From Volvox africanus (lineage: Eukaryota > Chlorophyta > Chlorophyceae > Chlamydomonadales > Volvocaceae), in assembly GCA_030268105.1 (NCBI GenBank), contig BSDZ01000008.1:620001-684000 (forward strand): a DNA stretch of 64,000 nucleotides. Direction: 5' to 3'. Shown here piece by piece: positions 46,201 through 57,699 of the stretch; the first letter of the stretch is position 1; each line of letters begins with the position of its first letter. The notes beneath the pieces were generated by a model. It worked only from the letters and a program-made list of their open reading frames with translations. It was not told the DNA's origin and did no database searches. A program made the translations under genes and the position numbers.

Positions 46201-49026
46201 GCTAAGAGGCCACCCCATCGCGGCGGCAGAGCAAGCAATGATGAGAGAAACAGGACTTACTACTGCTACGGCAACGGAACCAACATCTCCCGCGGGAATG
46301 GGAGCCCTGTCAGCCCCACAAGAGGCTGGACGCAACAGTGGAGGCATTCTTCTCGGCCATCACCGTCGCAGCCTCACCAAGCATGTGGTCCTAGCCCCTG
46401 CTCCCGGCATGCCGTCACCAAGCACCGCCGCAGCTGCATGCCCACGTTTGGAGAGCAACCCAGCAGCATTATCCCGAGAAGAGGTCTCCATGGAAGCATC
46501 TTTCACATTGCTGCCCGACCAGACCTCACGCACAATCGTAACGTCTGCTGCAACCATATCGTCTGCAAGACCTAGACATCCTAATAATAATGCAGGCATC
46601 TCAACGAGCTCTACAACGACACGACGTAGTGGACCTGGTGGTGGCCAAGGCTTTCCACCCCCGATTCGGCAGTTGCAGAGGGCACGGACAATCGCCAACA
46701 GTCATGTCGACTTACCAGCCGGGACAGCATTTGAAGCATCAGTGATTGTGGCTGCTGCGATGCCACGCTCAAACTCCTTCAGCAGTCGCATATTCAGCGA
46801 CTCCAAAGCGGCGAATGTCCCTCGTTCGAACAAGATGACCCGTAGTAGCACTCAAATGCTCACCAGCATTGACAAACTACAGCTTGCAGACAGTCATGAC
46901 GGCACAGGGGAGTTTTCATACTGGCAGCCAAGCCAGGAAATTGTCGAGCAACAACACATTGGCCAAGGGCTATTACAATCTATGATGTTGATGCCCCCTC
47001 AGCCACAATTTCTGGGACTGGATCCTTTAGCAGCAGTGATGACCCATCAGCCTCGTAGTGGATCACCCGAGCGAACTACAGTGGGTGTGGGGCTGTGGCG
47101 AAGGAAAATCTCGGGCGCCGCACTGCATCAAAACCCAGCAGTACTGGCCGACACTGGCCTGGGCATGATGAAGGACAATGATGCTGTCGTTACCAGCAGT
47201 GCTGCCGTGGCCTCGGCAATGCCACTTGAGGGCCGTCGAAGCCAGGGGCGCATGGGTATGATGGACGCACGCCACTGTGCGAGCAGCTCCAGTGTGACTG
47301 CCGCCGTACTGGCAACACTGGATAACCACAACAACGTAAGCAACGGCCGTAACGCAAATGGTCCCTGCGACATGATCGTTCATGGATGGCTCGAGAGCCA
47401 GACTGGTCAGCAGCAGAGCGGACCAGGTGGATCACAGACCGCACGGCTATTGGAGCAACAGCTGGCACAGACACAGAAGAAGCTGGCAGAAACAGAGGCG
47501 CAGCTTGAGTCCTTGATGCAAAATCCATTGCAGGTATGTATGGCTAGATGAAGCACCCTGCAAACAGATGGTGGTGCGTGCTAGTAACTTTCGGTCCTGC
47601 TGATTCAAAGATACGTAGTGCCCTGCAGCCCTGCAGCACTGTCCTACAGAAATGTTTGCCTGTCTATCTAGCTTTTCACAAGTGTCATGTCTTGTGTGGT
47701 TTGCTCGCCCTATGTCCTTGCTCACACACATACAGATGCCAGCCATGCAGGCGGCCCTGAGCCGGGCAGTAAGCGACGTGGCCGCCAAGCTGAGCCAAAA
47801 GGTGGACAAAGTGCTAAAGCAGTTGTCTGATGCGCTTCAAGGTGTCTCTGGTAAGTACACTGATAATATAGTGTAAGAATAGTACATAATATAACGAGGA
47901 CGTAGGTATTATCTCATCACGGCTCAAGCAGTATATTTCTCATGTACTGCCTGCTGACCCGTGAGATAACTGCTCCATACATATTATAGTGTGTACATAT
48001 ACATTATAATATCATATACTATAATACTATAATAAACTATGTATAAACTATAATACTACATATATAATAGTGTATATATACACTATTATACATATATATA
48101 TATATATATGTTATATCGACCCTCGCACGCATGCTGTCCCCTCGCTCGATGCAGCCTGCACACATGACCTTTCTCAACAAATCTTCAGTGTTGATGACCG
48201 GCTCCAGCGACTCGAGGAGAAGAAAGATGGCGGTTTAGGAGCAGTTGGTGGCCTTTGCAAACCAATAATTACACGCCCTGGATACCGGAAATCTCCGAGC
48301 GGCAGTGGGTCCGCTGCCAGCATGTCCCTCGAAGCTCCAAGCACAGAAATTGAGGATCTGTCCTCGTCTTTGCAACCTTCACCATTTGCTGCGCTGCCGT
48401 CCCCTGTCAACTTCAACACGCAACATGGCAGAGGCAGCATAAGGATGTCAACACCACGCCTGACTCGGACCAAGTCATTACTAGCGCACGCTGGCAGCCT
48501 TAGCAGTAACAACAACATCAGCAGTGGTGGTGGTGGCGGCAGCAGCCGCGTTTCACTGATTATGCGACAGCCTCTGCTGAGGCAGCAGACTCCCAAACCG
48601 GGGATGGCACAAAGGTCCTCGGGATTCTTCGCAGGCTTGCGGAATTCCACATTTGCAATCGAGGGACCCCTCGTCTTATCAGAGACTGAAAGCTGTAGCA
48701 AAGCCAATAGCACCATTACTGGTGATGGCATCGACACACATCCGGTATCTGCTGATGGCCTCATGATGGGGGACCGCCGAACCAGCAGCAGTGGTAAGCA
48801 ACATCCGGGCAGCACAGCTCCGGCAGGGCTGGCGTCATCAGCAGTGGCTAGCCGTGCTGTGGTCAGGACCTTGCAGTCCCAATCTTCGTCTGACCCGCCG
48901 CTAAGGGCATCTGAGCCTTACAATACTGCTGGGGCACAGCTGCAGCAGCAACAGCAGGTCCCATCATCACAGCATCTGACGCCTCCAACGTTGCAATTGC
49001 AGCAACAGCAGCATGAAGAACATTAG
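38473..49026 (+). CDS. CH2: CNG/HCN-like cation channel, apparently intact
   Basis: Exons: about 38473 or 38510 to 38684, 39563-39691, 40334-40357, 40648-40863, 41497-41624, 42167-42345, 42654-42819, 43322-43410, 43808-44107, 45527-47533, 47736-47850, 48155-49026. From the S1 exon on the joined frame is 1407 codons plus stop. Order: S1 (LLFALFLAMNVPLMVAFESW), S2 (LDILVHFR), S3 (LFDLVSALPLEEIV), S4 (ILRLPRLFLLAR), S5 (THWSACLWYYLS), pore (FAFYRCFLLILGDKPDT), S6, C-linker (NNMWGMESRHKQRAV), CNBD (GDHFGELGVM), a long low-complexity tail, a coiled coil and a Ser/Gln-rich end. Exon sizes match CH1 closely. Much longer than animal CNG channels because of the tail. A TGTAA word about 70 nt after the stop could be a green-algal poly(A) signal. 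Confidence 0.85.
40334..40357 (+). CDS. CH2 24-nt S2 micro-exon
   Basis: LDILVHFR between ACCAG and GTGCGT; phase 2 in and out. Position, length and phase are identical to CH1 11982-12005. Confidence 0.75.
40648..40863 (+). CDS. CH2 S2-S3-S4 exon with a GC donor
   Basis: Begins TAYITQTGELIRTPRLIVAH after CTGCAG. It is 12 nt longer than in CH1 because of SRQRDSPRQ in the S3-S4 loop. The exon ends GCCAG at 40863 and the intron begins GCAAGG; alignment with CH1 (CTGAG|GTAGGT) fixes the junction, making this a GC-AG intron. Confidence 0.75.
42167..42345 (+). CDS. CH2 pore-loop and S6 exon
   Basis: WPWIYGIRCAGWPDRDIYLF, then AFYRCFLLILGDKPDTYNDV, then ERIFAVCLLSMGACMYAIV. Same CNG-like geometry as CH1, filter LGDKPD. 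Donor GTAAGT, phase 0. Confidence 0.8.
43161..43209. repeat. (TA)n microsatellite in a CH2 intron
   Basis: About 24 TA units, preceded at 43133-43155 by GGGTTTTAGGGTTTTGGGTT, which resembles the TTTTAGGG telomere repeat of chlamydomonad algae. Confidence 0.9.
43808..44107 (+). CDS. CH2 cyclic nucleotide-binding domain exon
   Basis: 100 codons: QLFAYCEQPFIWRLAQRLRM, VDDVGHEMYIIWKGNVALL, GSGDHFGELGVM, PRPHCAIALKATDVVVLS. The FGE glutamate of the cassette is kept. The usual Arg of the RTA triplet is His (HCA). Confidence 0.85.
44865..45218 (-). repeat. Dispersed repeat with hairpin and core in the CH2 post-CNBD intron
   Basis: On the minus strand it carries the hairpin GGTGCTTCTGCACC (RC at 45137-45155), a CCCTG/CAGGG stem and, about 200 bp further, the core GGGGTATCTATGGC...GTAGACGTCTTCC. 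The same order of blocks occurs at 51477-51836. The 20.2 kb copy in CH1 lies in the homologous intron. Confidence 0.5.
45527..47533 (+). CDS. CH2 long exon: CNBD C-helix and low-complexity tail
   Basis: 669 codons, phase 0. Begins DAMRDFPESAQLVKNRALVQ and LEDHEIGH. Acidic patch DDDTDASDDS, then Ser/Ala/Gln-rich sequence with a basic block VKRRIIQRFVERRAKELRGH, the shared island FLGLDPL, and the coiled coil LLEQQLAQTQKKLAETEAQL at the end. A long opposite-strand frame here is a shadow. Confidence 0.85.
47736..47850 (+). CDS. CH2 coiled-coil exon
   Basis: MPAMQAALSRAVSDVAAKLS and QKVDKVLKQLSDALQGVSG, 115 nt, phase 0 in and phase 1 out, donor GTAAGT. Strong heptad pattern. Confidence 0.8.
48155..49026 (+). 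CDS. CH2 last exon
   Basis: Begins ACTHDLSQQIFSVDDRLQRL after GATGCAG and runs to TAG at 49024-49026. Ser-rich with possible phosphorylation sites (STPRLTRTKSLL), a Gly run, then Gln-rich end (QLQQQQQVPSS). Continues the frame of the coiled-coil exon. It shows what the CH1 last exon looks like without an insertion. Confidence 0.8.
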
Positions 49027-49222
49027 CAACAAAAAAACGTATTGCAGTTCGAAGTCGGTCTCTATCATTGCATTAGCTTCGGCAGCCCGTTGTAAGGCAT
49101 GGGACAATGCTGTGGTTGAGAATTCGCCAGTCGTGGCTGGCAATAATAGCAGTGATGGGTAGAATGCATCGACCTTACCATGCATTGCCCTCGGGAGCTT
49201 AGGGCATTGCCGGTTCATTGTA

Positions 49223-49325
49223 GTATCCTGGGGTATCTATGACTAATATCCGGGGTGACCAGGAAACTGGACATCTTCCGATCGGGCCTCTAGGTGGATA
49301 TTAACACAGAGATACACACTCATGC
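49223..49325 (+). repeat. Dispersed non-coding repeat, copy downstream of CH2
   Basis: CCTGGGGTATCTATGACTAA ... CATCTTCCGATCGGGCCTCT ... ACACAGAGATACAC. Best match to 52257-52375 (+) and to the minus-strand copies in the CH2 intron and at 51.5 kb. Confidence 0.55.
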
Positions 49326-49339
49326 ATCAATCCGCCTCT

Positions 49340-49490
49340 CGAGGCCATTCCCTAAGGATCCGAGCTAGCGACCACAAAATCGCAAGTTCGAATCTGGGTC
49401 TGGGCAAAATGGCGTAGGGGGAATGCAGCTCGAATCCCCATAATACACGCCAGCCTGCAAGGGCGGAGTAATAATAATAATAACAAATAT
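49340..49490 (+). repeat. Candidate SINE (B-box-like word and TAA tail)
   Basis: GCAAGTTCGAATCTGGG resembles a tRNA T-arm/B box, and the stretch ends in a (TAA)n tract at about 49468-49485. No tRNA cloverleaf closes around it and no target duplication was found. A short interspersed element is the likeliest reading, but only one copy is in the window. Confidence 0.3.
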
Positions 49491-50517
49491 ACACTGTCAT
49501 GCGCAGAAAAAAACATGTATGCACTAACAGCTGTAGTATAGCCAGATACGCCCGCGTATATGCAGTAGCACATGCATTATTACGTGGATGTATGCGTCCA
49601 CTAGCTAGCGTATGTGTGCCTCACTGCGGGGCGGGTATCATCACCTGCGCATTATAATAATCAGCAGTGAGCCAGCTACGTGCTAAGATGTCGTCATCGG
49701 CACAGCAGCAACAATTAACAGTAGACATATCACACGGAAGGTATTTGTATAACATGGTAAGGGATGCGGAGAAAGCGATTAAGAAGAACACGAACCGGGG
49801 ACTAGGAGGCATACTGTTCCCAGAGTAGATTGGTGATCTATAGCTATCGATGGCATTGATAGCTATCATCAGTGGCTGGCTGCTGGATGGGCTGCATGGA
49901 CGTGCATATCAACCCAAGCAAGATGCTGCATCCATGCTTGTCGATGAGTGCACCATATGTATGCACCATATGCATACAGAGACGGACGGAGATATATCGA
50001 AGAAGGGTATGGAGCTTTATTACGCACTTTGGTGGCTACTCCATCTTGACACTGCTGGTGTTCTTGCTTTGTTACTAAGATGCTTACTCAAATGCGCTAG
50101 TAGGTTGCAAAAAATAGGTGGGGCGCTTTTATTTCCCAAAGGTGCCTTAAGAAGTTCAAAAAATTACAGCGTGTATTGTGGGGGAGCCCACGGATGACTG
50201 TACGTATGCACCGGGCCTTAAATGCTCGTGCATGACGTCAAAGCTGCTGGTATGTAAATGCATTATTTGATCGAATGAAATGCTAAACACTGACATGCAC
50301 AAAAGGCTCGTGATGACGAAGTGGAATACGTAATAATCACATGCCGTGTTTTTTTTCGTTTTTGGGAGTCTGACTTTGGGTACAGGTCAAGTAACGATTT
50401 TTTTCCGTTATGGTGTTACAAACTTACAATAGTGAAAAAGGCCAGGCCTTTTGTGCCCCCTCATGAGCATGAAAACCCCTAAAGACCACCTTGCCTCAGC
50501 TCTTAGGATGTTCACTT
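49491..50517. other. Gene-free stretch
   Basis: Short open frames only, without splice support or homology. Nothing else recognised. Confidence 0.4.
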
Positions 50518-52207
50518 TGTAACACAGGGTGCAATAGTGTAACCCTGACGCAGCACCAGCCCGGATATCCACCATAGGGCAGATGAGATTCACGCGCATC
50601 CAGTCAGGTTTGCATCAAGCCGTGTATGCTAGTCGAGGTTTGACCCAGGGACCTTGTGTCAGATACTAGCGATTCGCACCGCTGTAACACGGGGTGCAAT
50701 AGCGTGTGATGTCAGGGCGCAAGTTCCCCCCTTGCAAAGTTAATGGATGGCTCCCTCTCACTGCTGCCAACCATTGGTCCACTGGTAGTTGCTGCTCACC
50801 GCGTCACCAGGTGGAAAACTGGAAATGGTCTCTGTGTATGGAAATGTGCGGAACTTCAATAAGTCCTGGGCATACATGCACATGCAAAGGGCTATCAGGC
50901 TGGAGAACCCCACTGACCTGGTGGAACTGCTTATCACTGAATATGAACTAGCCTAGCAAATTGTAGTGGGAGGGGAGGGGGGCCTAGAACCAGGGCTAAT
51001 ATTTTGAAATCCCCACAGTTCAATGTTATACTCTATTAAATCCACCTGCAAATGTTATCCCGTAGGAAGGTTTTCAAACAATTGGTCATTTTAGACCATT
51101 ATTACCCATAGGCATCCCAGGATCATATACCTCATACCATCCATCACAAGTACCAGCCCAAGTCCCCACCCATTTCCCTGGTTACTGCTTCTGAAGCCCA
51201 AAAGATTTTTTTTGGTTTCGAAAAAGTAACTGGTTACTAAAAGCAACACTGATTACATATAAAGTGCATGGACAACATGCAGCTACGTAATGGAAAAGCT
51301 GGTGAATGAAGCGAGGAGGCTCCGCAAGAATGGTAACCAAAACCGAATGAACTTGGTAACTGCTTACTTACAATCAGTGTTCGGCGTACATCGCATACAT
51401 GCGTTAATTGAACGGCCAGCCATAATCCAGCAAACAGTTAAGTACTACCCACAGGCTTTGCCGTCCCTCATGTGCACACAGCAGTACAAAGGCCCGATCG
51501 GAAGGATGGCCATCTGTGGTCCAATCTTTGACACTACCCGTAGATACCCCAGGATACTACAGCTGTTCGTTTGGCTGATAATGCATGCGTGTTCTCGCGG
51601 AGTTGTACCATCACCCAACCGCACACCCGAACAACTGCAACGTGCATGTGTTGTAAGTGCTGGCCACATGCATGCAGCAGAATCCTTCCTGATTTATGAC
51701 TTCCAGACAGCTACTGTAGTAGGCGCGCAACGGCACACACAATAACTATGTAATGTGCAAGAAGCACCTTGCCAGTATCTCAAGAGGCCTTCGTGACTCT
51801 CAATTACTTCAGTTGGCAAGGTTGCTTGAGGTGAAAGTTAAGGACTAAATAGGGGAAAGCACACTCCGGCATCACGCGCTATTGCACCCTGTTACACTGG
51901 TGTGACTTGCTAGGACCGATCTAAAGTCCCCGGGTCGAGTTCGGACTAGCGCACATAGGTTTATGCAAACGCGACAGAATTCCGTCTGCCCTATGGTTGA
52001 TGCCCGGGCTGGCGCTGCGTTTACGACCCGCCGTCGGAATAATGAAAAATGAACTGTAGTGCCGGGAAAACAAAGGAACCACGTCAGTCGAGTGCCAGGC
52101 GCAAGCTGCCCTATGGGGTGCCAGGGGCGCCCGAGGACGTTCGCTGCGGGGCGGGGAGGACTTAAGGGGGAACTCGCACCCCGGCATCATGCGCTATTGC
52201 ACCCTGT
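50518..52207. repeat. Region bounded by long inverted repeats (TGTAACA...GGGTGCAATAGYG family)
   Basis: The left arm (50518-50740, +) holds TGTAACACAGGGTGCAATAG and, at 50681, TGTAACACGGGGTGCAATAG, with CAGC.CCAGCCCGG, CCATAGGGCAGA and GGTTTGACCC blocks between. The right arm (51852-52207) holds the same blocks inverted, with TGTAACA-type ends at about 51895 and 52207. The outer ends read TTTGTAACA and TGTTACAAA. No target duplication is convincing (CACTT versus CAACA). Inside lie a minus-strand dispersed repeat (51477-51836) and a 151-codon open frame that I do not accept as a gene. Could be a composite or foldback mobile element. Confidence 0.45.
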
Positions 52208-52256
52208 TACAAACAACATATGGGGCATATAATGGGGCGTATAATTGTATTTAGGT

Positions 52257-52375
52257 TTATCTGTAGTATCCTGGGGTATCTACGGGCAGTGTCAAAGGAT
52301 CCTGGACCTTAAATGGTCATCCTTCCGATCGGGCCTTTGTTGGCCGACACAACAGAGATACAACATTATCTGCAT
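52257..52375 (+). repeat. Dispersed non-coding repeat, further copy
   Basis: Contains GTAGTATCCTGGGGTATCTA and CATCCTTCCGATCGGGCCTT. The segment 51477-51566 is its close inverted match, so the two could pair across about 0.7 kb. Confidence 0.55.
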
Positions 52376-53351
52376 GCTTGCGTGACGCTGATGGTTGATA
52401 AGTCGTGAGGATGAGTCATACGCCAGATGCGCCAGCAAAACAGGGCGGGTGTCGCTCCGAAGGCTCGACTGGAGGAATGTCGAAAGTAAAGCCTTCCTTC
52501 AGACTCACGATACTGCTACATACACACGCACGCACGCCCTGCAGCTCAGCTGATGTGTCAGTTTAGCGAGGCCACAATGTAACGGGCCAGGATGATAAGG
52601 GTTGTCACAGCTATGGGTAGCCTTCTACTGTGAGTATGTATGTCTTCCGTTGTGGAAAAGCAAGCGCCTGCAACCGATACAACACTTGCGCACGAACAAC
52701 TAAGCGCCGTGGCCTTACTTAGTCCTCATTTGCCCAGATAGGTTCTCTTGGGTGTGCGCGGCCCATGATCACCGCCCATGACTACGGCCTGCATTACCCC
52801 CTTTCCTTACACCTACCGCATCCAATGAGGACAACCTGCTGTGCGAGGCGTTTCAGAGACAAAGAGCCTTACTTGCGGCTCTCTGGATGTGGTTTGGGGT
52901 CTGGGGGTTTCACTTTTCTGGTATCGATATACTAATACCAGCTGCTGCTGCGACAGCAGCTTCCACACGGACCTGCCAGTGCCATCACCCGGCAAAGCAA
53001 ACCAAACCAATTTGCAGCACCAATTCCCAAATCAACACTGTATGTGCTGCTGTCACCATTTTCCTCTTTCTCATACCGCGCGCTGCCGTGCGAGACCCCA
53101 TGTGTTTTAGACGTAAGCTGTACTCACGAGCACGTACGAACGCAAGCACACGCACTCATCACCGATGATGCGCGTATGTGCGATTCTCCTGGCCGTGCGT
53201 TCTTGTAATGGGTTCAACTATTTTCGCACGCAAGCTAAACCACTCTCAGTCCAATAACTCAAACGAAATATACACACGCATGCGCGCCTCTCGCCTTGTC
53301 ATGCTCTCCAGCTTCTTCCATGCCAACGTCGTGGCCACGCAGATAGGTCAG
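52376..53351. other. Gene-free stretch 3' of the lipoate ligase
   Basis: Contains the 3' flank of the minus-strand ligase gene (52.9-53.35 kb) and a stem AGAGCC...GGCTCT at about 52862-52884. No gene seen. Confidence 0.4.
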
Positions 53352-55675
53352 CTACCGCAGCAGCCCCTCGCCTGATCGCAGGAACTCCCGTAAATCGAGC
53401 AGCTTGGTGCCGAGCAGCAGTTGTGGCTGCCGCAAGGCTGCAGCAGCGTCCGCCAGAGTGCGCTCCTGAAGGGACACGCCCAGGAAGGTGGCTGAGACCG
53501 TTACAGGGTTTTGGAGCTACTTCGGATTCGACCGACTGGCCAAGGCGACACGTTGTAGATTTCTCCACCACGAGAACGCCTGGCCGTATTTTTTTCCAGC
53601 TGTTCACATCTTCTCTTCATAACCCCACATGTTCTCCCCGCAAGTACCACCGCCTACAATGCATTTCCCTTCCTTCAGGGGACGCCATCCCGTCTTGCCC
53701 CTCACACCTGTCCATCGCAGAATTCTTAGCGAGCAAATCCGCAGGTGACTAAAAATGTTGCATCGATTATCGCCGTAAGTTGATACGATAGCGTCCATTG
53801 TTTTACCACGCCTTTTCCTGCCCTCCGCACCTGGACATCAATGTCTGCCACATTCGCCGCAGCATCCACGATTGCATCCACAAGCCGCTGTCGAGAGCCT
53901 GACGAAGGCAACACGTCTCGGAGCCGAGTCACGAAGTCAAAGTGGCTGCGACCCTATAGCCGGGTTAGAGGGGGCGGTGCGCCAGTTGCGTCAGGTTCCA
54001 GAACATCATGCGCGACGATAGAGATGATAAAGGCGGCAAAGATGAGAAAGCAGGGTCGGTCGCAGGCGAGGCGGCGGAAAGGTTGAGTGCGTGGGTGCGG
54101 GAGCTAAGCGCGGACTGCACGGCTTGTGGGGCTGGCCGGCACAAGCTCCCCAATCCATAAACTTCACACGCTGCTCTGGGCTTATTGGTTGGGTCCTTGA
54201 CTCTTTTTTAGGTCCTAGATTCTTTCATCCCCCTTCCGCGCCATCGTAGCGGAACGACAACGTAATGCCCATCCCACCTTCGCCCTGCATGCCGGTTGCG
54301 GCCTCCAGTGACCGGTTCCGCAAGTCCTTCCTTGCCTTTCCCTCCGCCGCATCACAACATAGACATAGACATACCTGGCGGTATTTCGGCGCCTTTCCGG
54401 GTTGGCGCAGCAGCCCCATCCGATCCGCGTCGAAGTCCCAAAGGAAGGAGGTGTGATGCAACCAGCGGCGGCCCGTGATTGCTTGAGCGTTCCCTCCCAC
54501 CTTCTGGCCGCTTGCTATTACGTAGTCTGTGAGATGGTCAGTTGGCAAGATCATCGTTTTACCCGATTGTGATGCGTACGGACGTGGTTAATGTATTCTT
54601 TATGGAGCTCGTTGTAGGGAGCCACGTGCCCAGACCAAGCGAGCCATCCGACACGTGCGAGCTCTCCACCACACATACAGGAAGGCTGCGGCAACCAGGC
54701 GCCTACCGTTTTCCCGAAGTGCGAAATCGGGGCAGCCAGCAGCCGCAAATGCGGGACGGTAGAGCCGCTCAGTCCAGGCCATGATGGGCTGCGGGAAGCA
54801 CTCTACGTGGGGTAGCAGGGATCCCTGTTTTCCACCGGGGTAAGAACGGCAAACGGGAAATGTCAATGACCACGGTAAGCGAAACGTTTAGACTTATCAC
54901 ATAGTTTCAAAAAGGGCGTAGGGGCCATATTCCCGTGTTTACTAGGTGTAGCATTTCTCTGGATGCGGCATACTGATCATTGAGGCTATCCACGACGGGG
55001 TGGGATGAGGAAAAGGGAAAGACCTTATCCCAACAAGCATGGCTTCTTAGGCTCTGCGCTTGCTCCCCGCCATAAACCCACCTGCATGATAAGGGTGCAG
55101 AAGACCGTGTCATGGTCTACCACCACCGTGCCGCCGCCTGTGAAACGCCGTATAACTTGTATGCCGTATTGTAAGGCCTCGTTACATTGGATTAGCTCTG
55201 GCGGACGACTGAGAAGGATGAGGCAACAAAAACATGAGCGCATGCATGGTACGAGAGGGGTTTAGGGTTATATACTTGCCCGCACCTTGCCCACCTTGCC
55301 CGTCAGAAGGGCGTTGTGCTGCGAGACGAACGTCTGACAGACAATATCCTTCTTGCAAACTTATCCGAGGAAAACTCTCATGCCGTGGACTGGCAAGCAT
55401 GCCGAATAAATGTTACGTGGCAGGGGGCTCCGTACACCCCAAACCCAGGCAACCACTGCGACCACCAATAGCGGATTTTCCCTGCTGAATTTTTCTTTCG
55501 TCGCAAGGAACCGTACTCACCCCGATATGCCAACCACTATAGCTGGATTAAATGCGCCGTCATTGATTATGAGCCAGTTGTCTTTGGTGCCCCGCAACAA
55601 GGCTTCCTCGAGGTGGAGCTGCGTGTATATTGGAAGCCTGGATATGCGAAGCATGTTAAGGACGGGTCGCGACAT
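53352..55675 (-). CDS. Lipoate-protein ligase A family protein
   Basis: Six exons: 55675-55521, 55208-55082, 54824-54707, 54526-54375, 53953-53831, 53516-53352, phases consistent, 279 aa in total, the usual size for plant/algal LplA-like proteins. Start MSRPVLNMLRISRLPIYTQL has an in-frame TGA upstream. Motifs in order: LHLEEALLRGTKDNWLIIND, VVGISG, RRFTGGGTVVVDH (lipoyl-AMP site), CFPQPIMAWTERLY, ALREND, then QKVGGNAQAITG, whose Lys is the expected catalytic/binding lysine, and RWLHHTSFLWDFD. It attaches lipoate or octanoate to E2 and H proteins. A short N-terminus with no clear transit peptide leaves the compartment open. The last exon is the least certain. Confidence 0.92.
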
Positions 55676-56036
55676 TGCTGAATGTCAGAATTCGAAAAGT
55701 GTGTTGTACTTCCTAGTTGCATCACCATTTGGACTTATATACGTAGTCCACCGATGTCTTATTTAGGACGCATTATTACTTCTTTTGAATGCAATTGTTT
55801 GGGCATTTATGAAGGTGTTCCGAGCATGGATCCCGGATTCAGATACCTGACAAAGAAGGCTTTGGCTCAGGCGCTAAGCCAATGAACCCAATATATATTA
55901 TTATACAGTAATAAAATCTCCATTATCGCTATAATAATGAATATAGCGGACTGATGTTTGCTTCAACGCCCTTGACAGAATAAACAACGCAGCCATTGAC
56001 GATAAGGATTATGTTCTCTAGGATTGCAACATAAAT
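55676..56036. promoter_or_regulatory. Divergent promoter region between the ligase and the 506-aa gene
   Basis: 361 bp separate the two start codons, which face away from each other, so this stretch must hold both promoters and 5' UTRs. It is AT-rich at 55890-55960 (TATATATTATTATAC). No specific element can be assigned by eye. Confidence 0.45.
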
Positions 56037-57699
56037 ATGGCTCATACCCTGTTATTCGAAGAAGGTGCAACGCCGTCCCCTCATCTTTGTGTGGACAAAT
56101 TAATGCCGTCAAGGCTCAAGGAGGCTCTGGATGAAGCTTTTATGCATACACAGGCGCTTCGCCAGATCTTGTTGGTACGTTTAGTGGCATTATAATATAT
56201 CTGTTGATGATTTTTACGCCCCCTGCAACAATATATGGTTTCTGTCTATCTGTCTATCTAAAGTTTTTTACAATTGATCCGTTTTATTTCGAGTTTCAAT
56301 GCTCTTCTGCATGCAGATTGGAAGCAGTGACGGAAATTCAGTCACACGAGAATTCTCAGACGCGAGTACTCAGACAGAAGCACCTCCAGCTGCTATGCTG
56401 CGCGAAGCTCACACAGAACCTCTTTCGATCTTCATCACGCCATACGCAGAGAAGCACAGCGGACGTGGGATGCTAACCATCACTCCGTGCCAGGCAAGCT
56501 CCCCGAATCCTTTGCGCGGAGGCGTCGTGGATGCGGCCGTTCAGCAGGCTTGCCTGGCGTTGCTAACACCGCAGTCCCACACGGCTTCAAAGGGTGATGC
56601 GACTCGTCCGCGTTGCTTCGCTGGACAAAGCACGCCACCAGTCGACAGCACGCCCAGAATTCCTGCGACTCAAATCTGTGCAAGCCGCCGGCGACCCTAC
56701 CATGTTGATGAGGAAACCGCCCCGTTCGGGACGTACCAGCATGCGCACCAGGTGCAAGAAGCGCAGCAGAGGTCACTGCCGGCCCCGGTCGCTCAGTCGA
56801 GGGACGATGCAACTGTGGGCGCACCTAACAGCTCAACCGCAAGTCCTCGCCGCGAAATGCTGCACAACTGGGCAAATAAATCGGAACCGCGATCACCACT
56901 GGACGCCACTCGCCCCGACTCGGCCGCGCCATCCTCCAGAACAAACACGGCCACCGTACGCTTGCGCGCTGCCATGAAATGGATGCAACTACAGCTGCAA
57001 ATCTCCCCAAGTCGGATCTCTCGGCCACGGCGGTATAGCGACTCCAGCGTGAGCCCTGCACTCAAGATTCTCGCGCCTGAGCACGACATGGTGCAGGAAG
57101 GAGCCGCTGACACGGCGGCAGCGGTAGCACCGTCGCCGCAGTCCCCGCTCCGGCAGGGAAAGCTCTTCGACCACAGGGTTTCCGAGGAGAGGGAGAGGGC
57201 TTCCAAACCATGCTTCGGTGCACCCGCTGCCTCGTCTGCAACCGTCTTGGCATCGACAGCAGTAGCGCCGAGCCGCCATCCAGTGCACTGGGAACCCGAC
57301 CTGCAGCCTGTCACCTGGCACGGGATGAATGCCCCAGCCTCCGCAGCAGTGCCGCAGCCTCCAAAGCAATGGTCGCAGCCCCCCCAACTTGGTGGTTTTG
57401 GAACTGCCGTAGCTGTCGGGTGGCCTGTCACTGCCCAATCCCAATCCCGGGGACCCGTGCCTGTGGACCCGTGGGTCGGTGTGGCAAAACCTACTTTGGG
57501 TCCATTGCGAGACATTTCCGGCCACGCGAGCAACACGGGATGGCAACAGCCGCAACGGCAGCAGCAGGCCAGAGAAGAGCGGCAGCACGCGGCAGCGCAC
57601 CCGGGGCAGTTACCCAAGCCTGTGGCAGCGGATGCGGCTTCTCACCTAGCCGAGCAACAGCCTCGTGCCTCTGGTTTGCGCTTCAGCCTGCGTTGGTGA
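56037..57699 (+). CDS. Unrecognised 506-aa protein, Ala/Pro/Gln-rich
   Basis: Two exons: 56037-56174 (46 codons, MAHTLLFEEGATPSPHLCVD, LKEALDEAFMHTQALRQILL) and 56317-57699 (460 codons plus TGA), joined in phase 0 with GTACGT and ATGCAG. There is an in-frame TAG upstream of the ATG. Exon 2 begins IGSSDGNSVTREFSDASTQT; ASTQTE-type motifs occur in cytoskeletal and scaffold proteins but are not diagnostic. The rest is disordered in style, with a basic segment RLRAAMKWMQLQLQISPSRI and a Trp/Pro-rich part near the C-terminus. No domain recognised. A 274-codon opposite-strand frame is a shadow. Confidence 0.7.

Noticed and set aside
49370..49415. A tRNA gene around GCAAGTTCGAATCTGGG
   Set aside because: No acceptor or anticodon stem pairs around the T-arm-like word; listed only as a candidate SINE.
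51290..51745. 151-codon plus-strand open frame
   Set aside because: Its middle (51477-51566) is the antisense of a dispersed repeat whose other copies carry stops and frameshifts in that frame. No homology or splice support.
52862..52884. Stem AGAGCC...GGCTCT near 52.87 kb as a terminator or RNA gene
   Set aside because: A single 6-bp stem with no other support.
56793..57617. 274-codon minus-strand frame opposite the 506-aa protein
   Set aside because: Shadow in GC-rich DNA; the plus strand has a start with an upstream stop, consistent splice sites and a longer frame.
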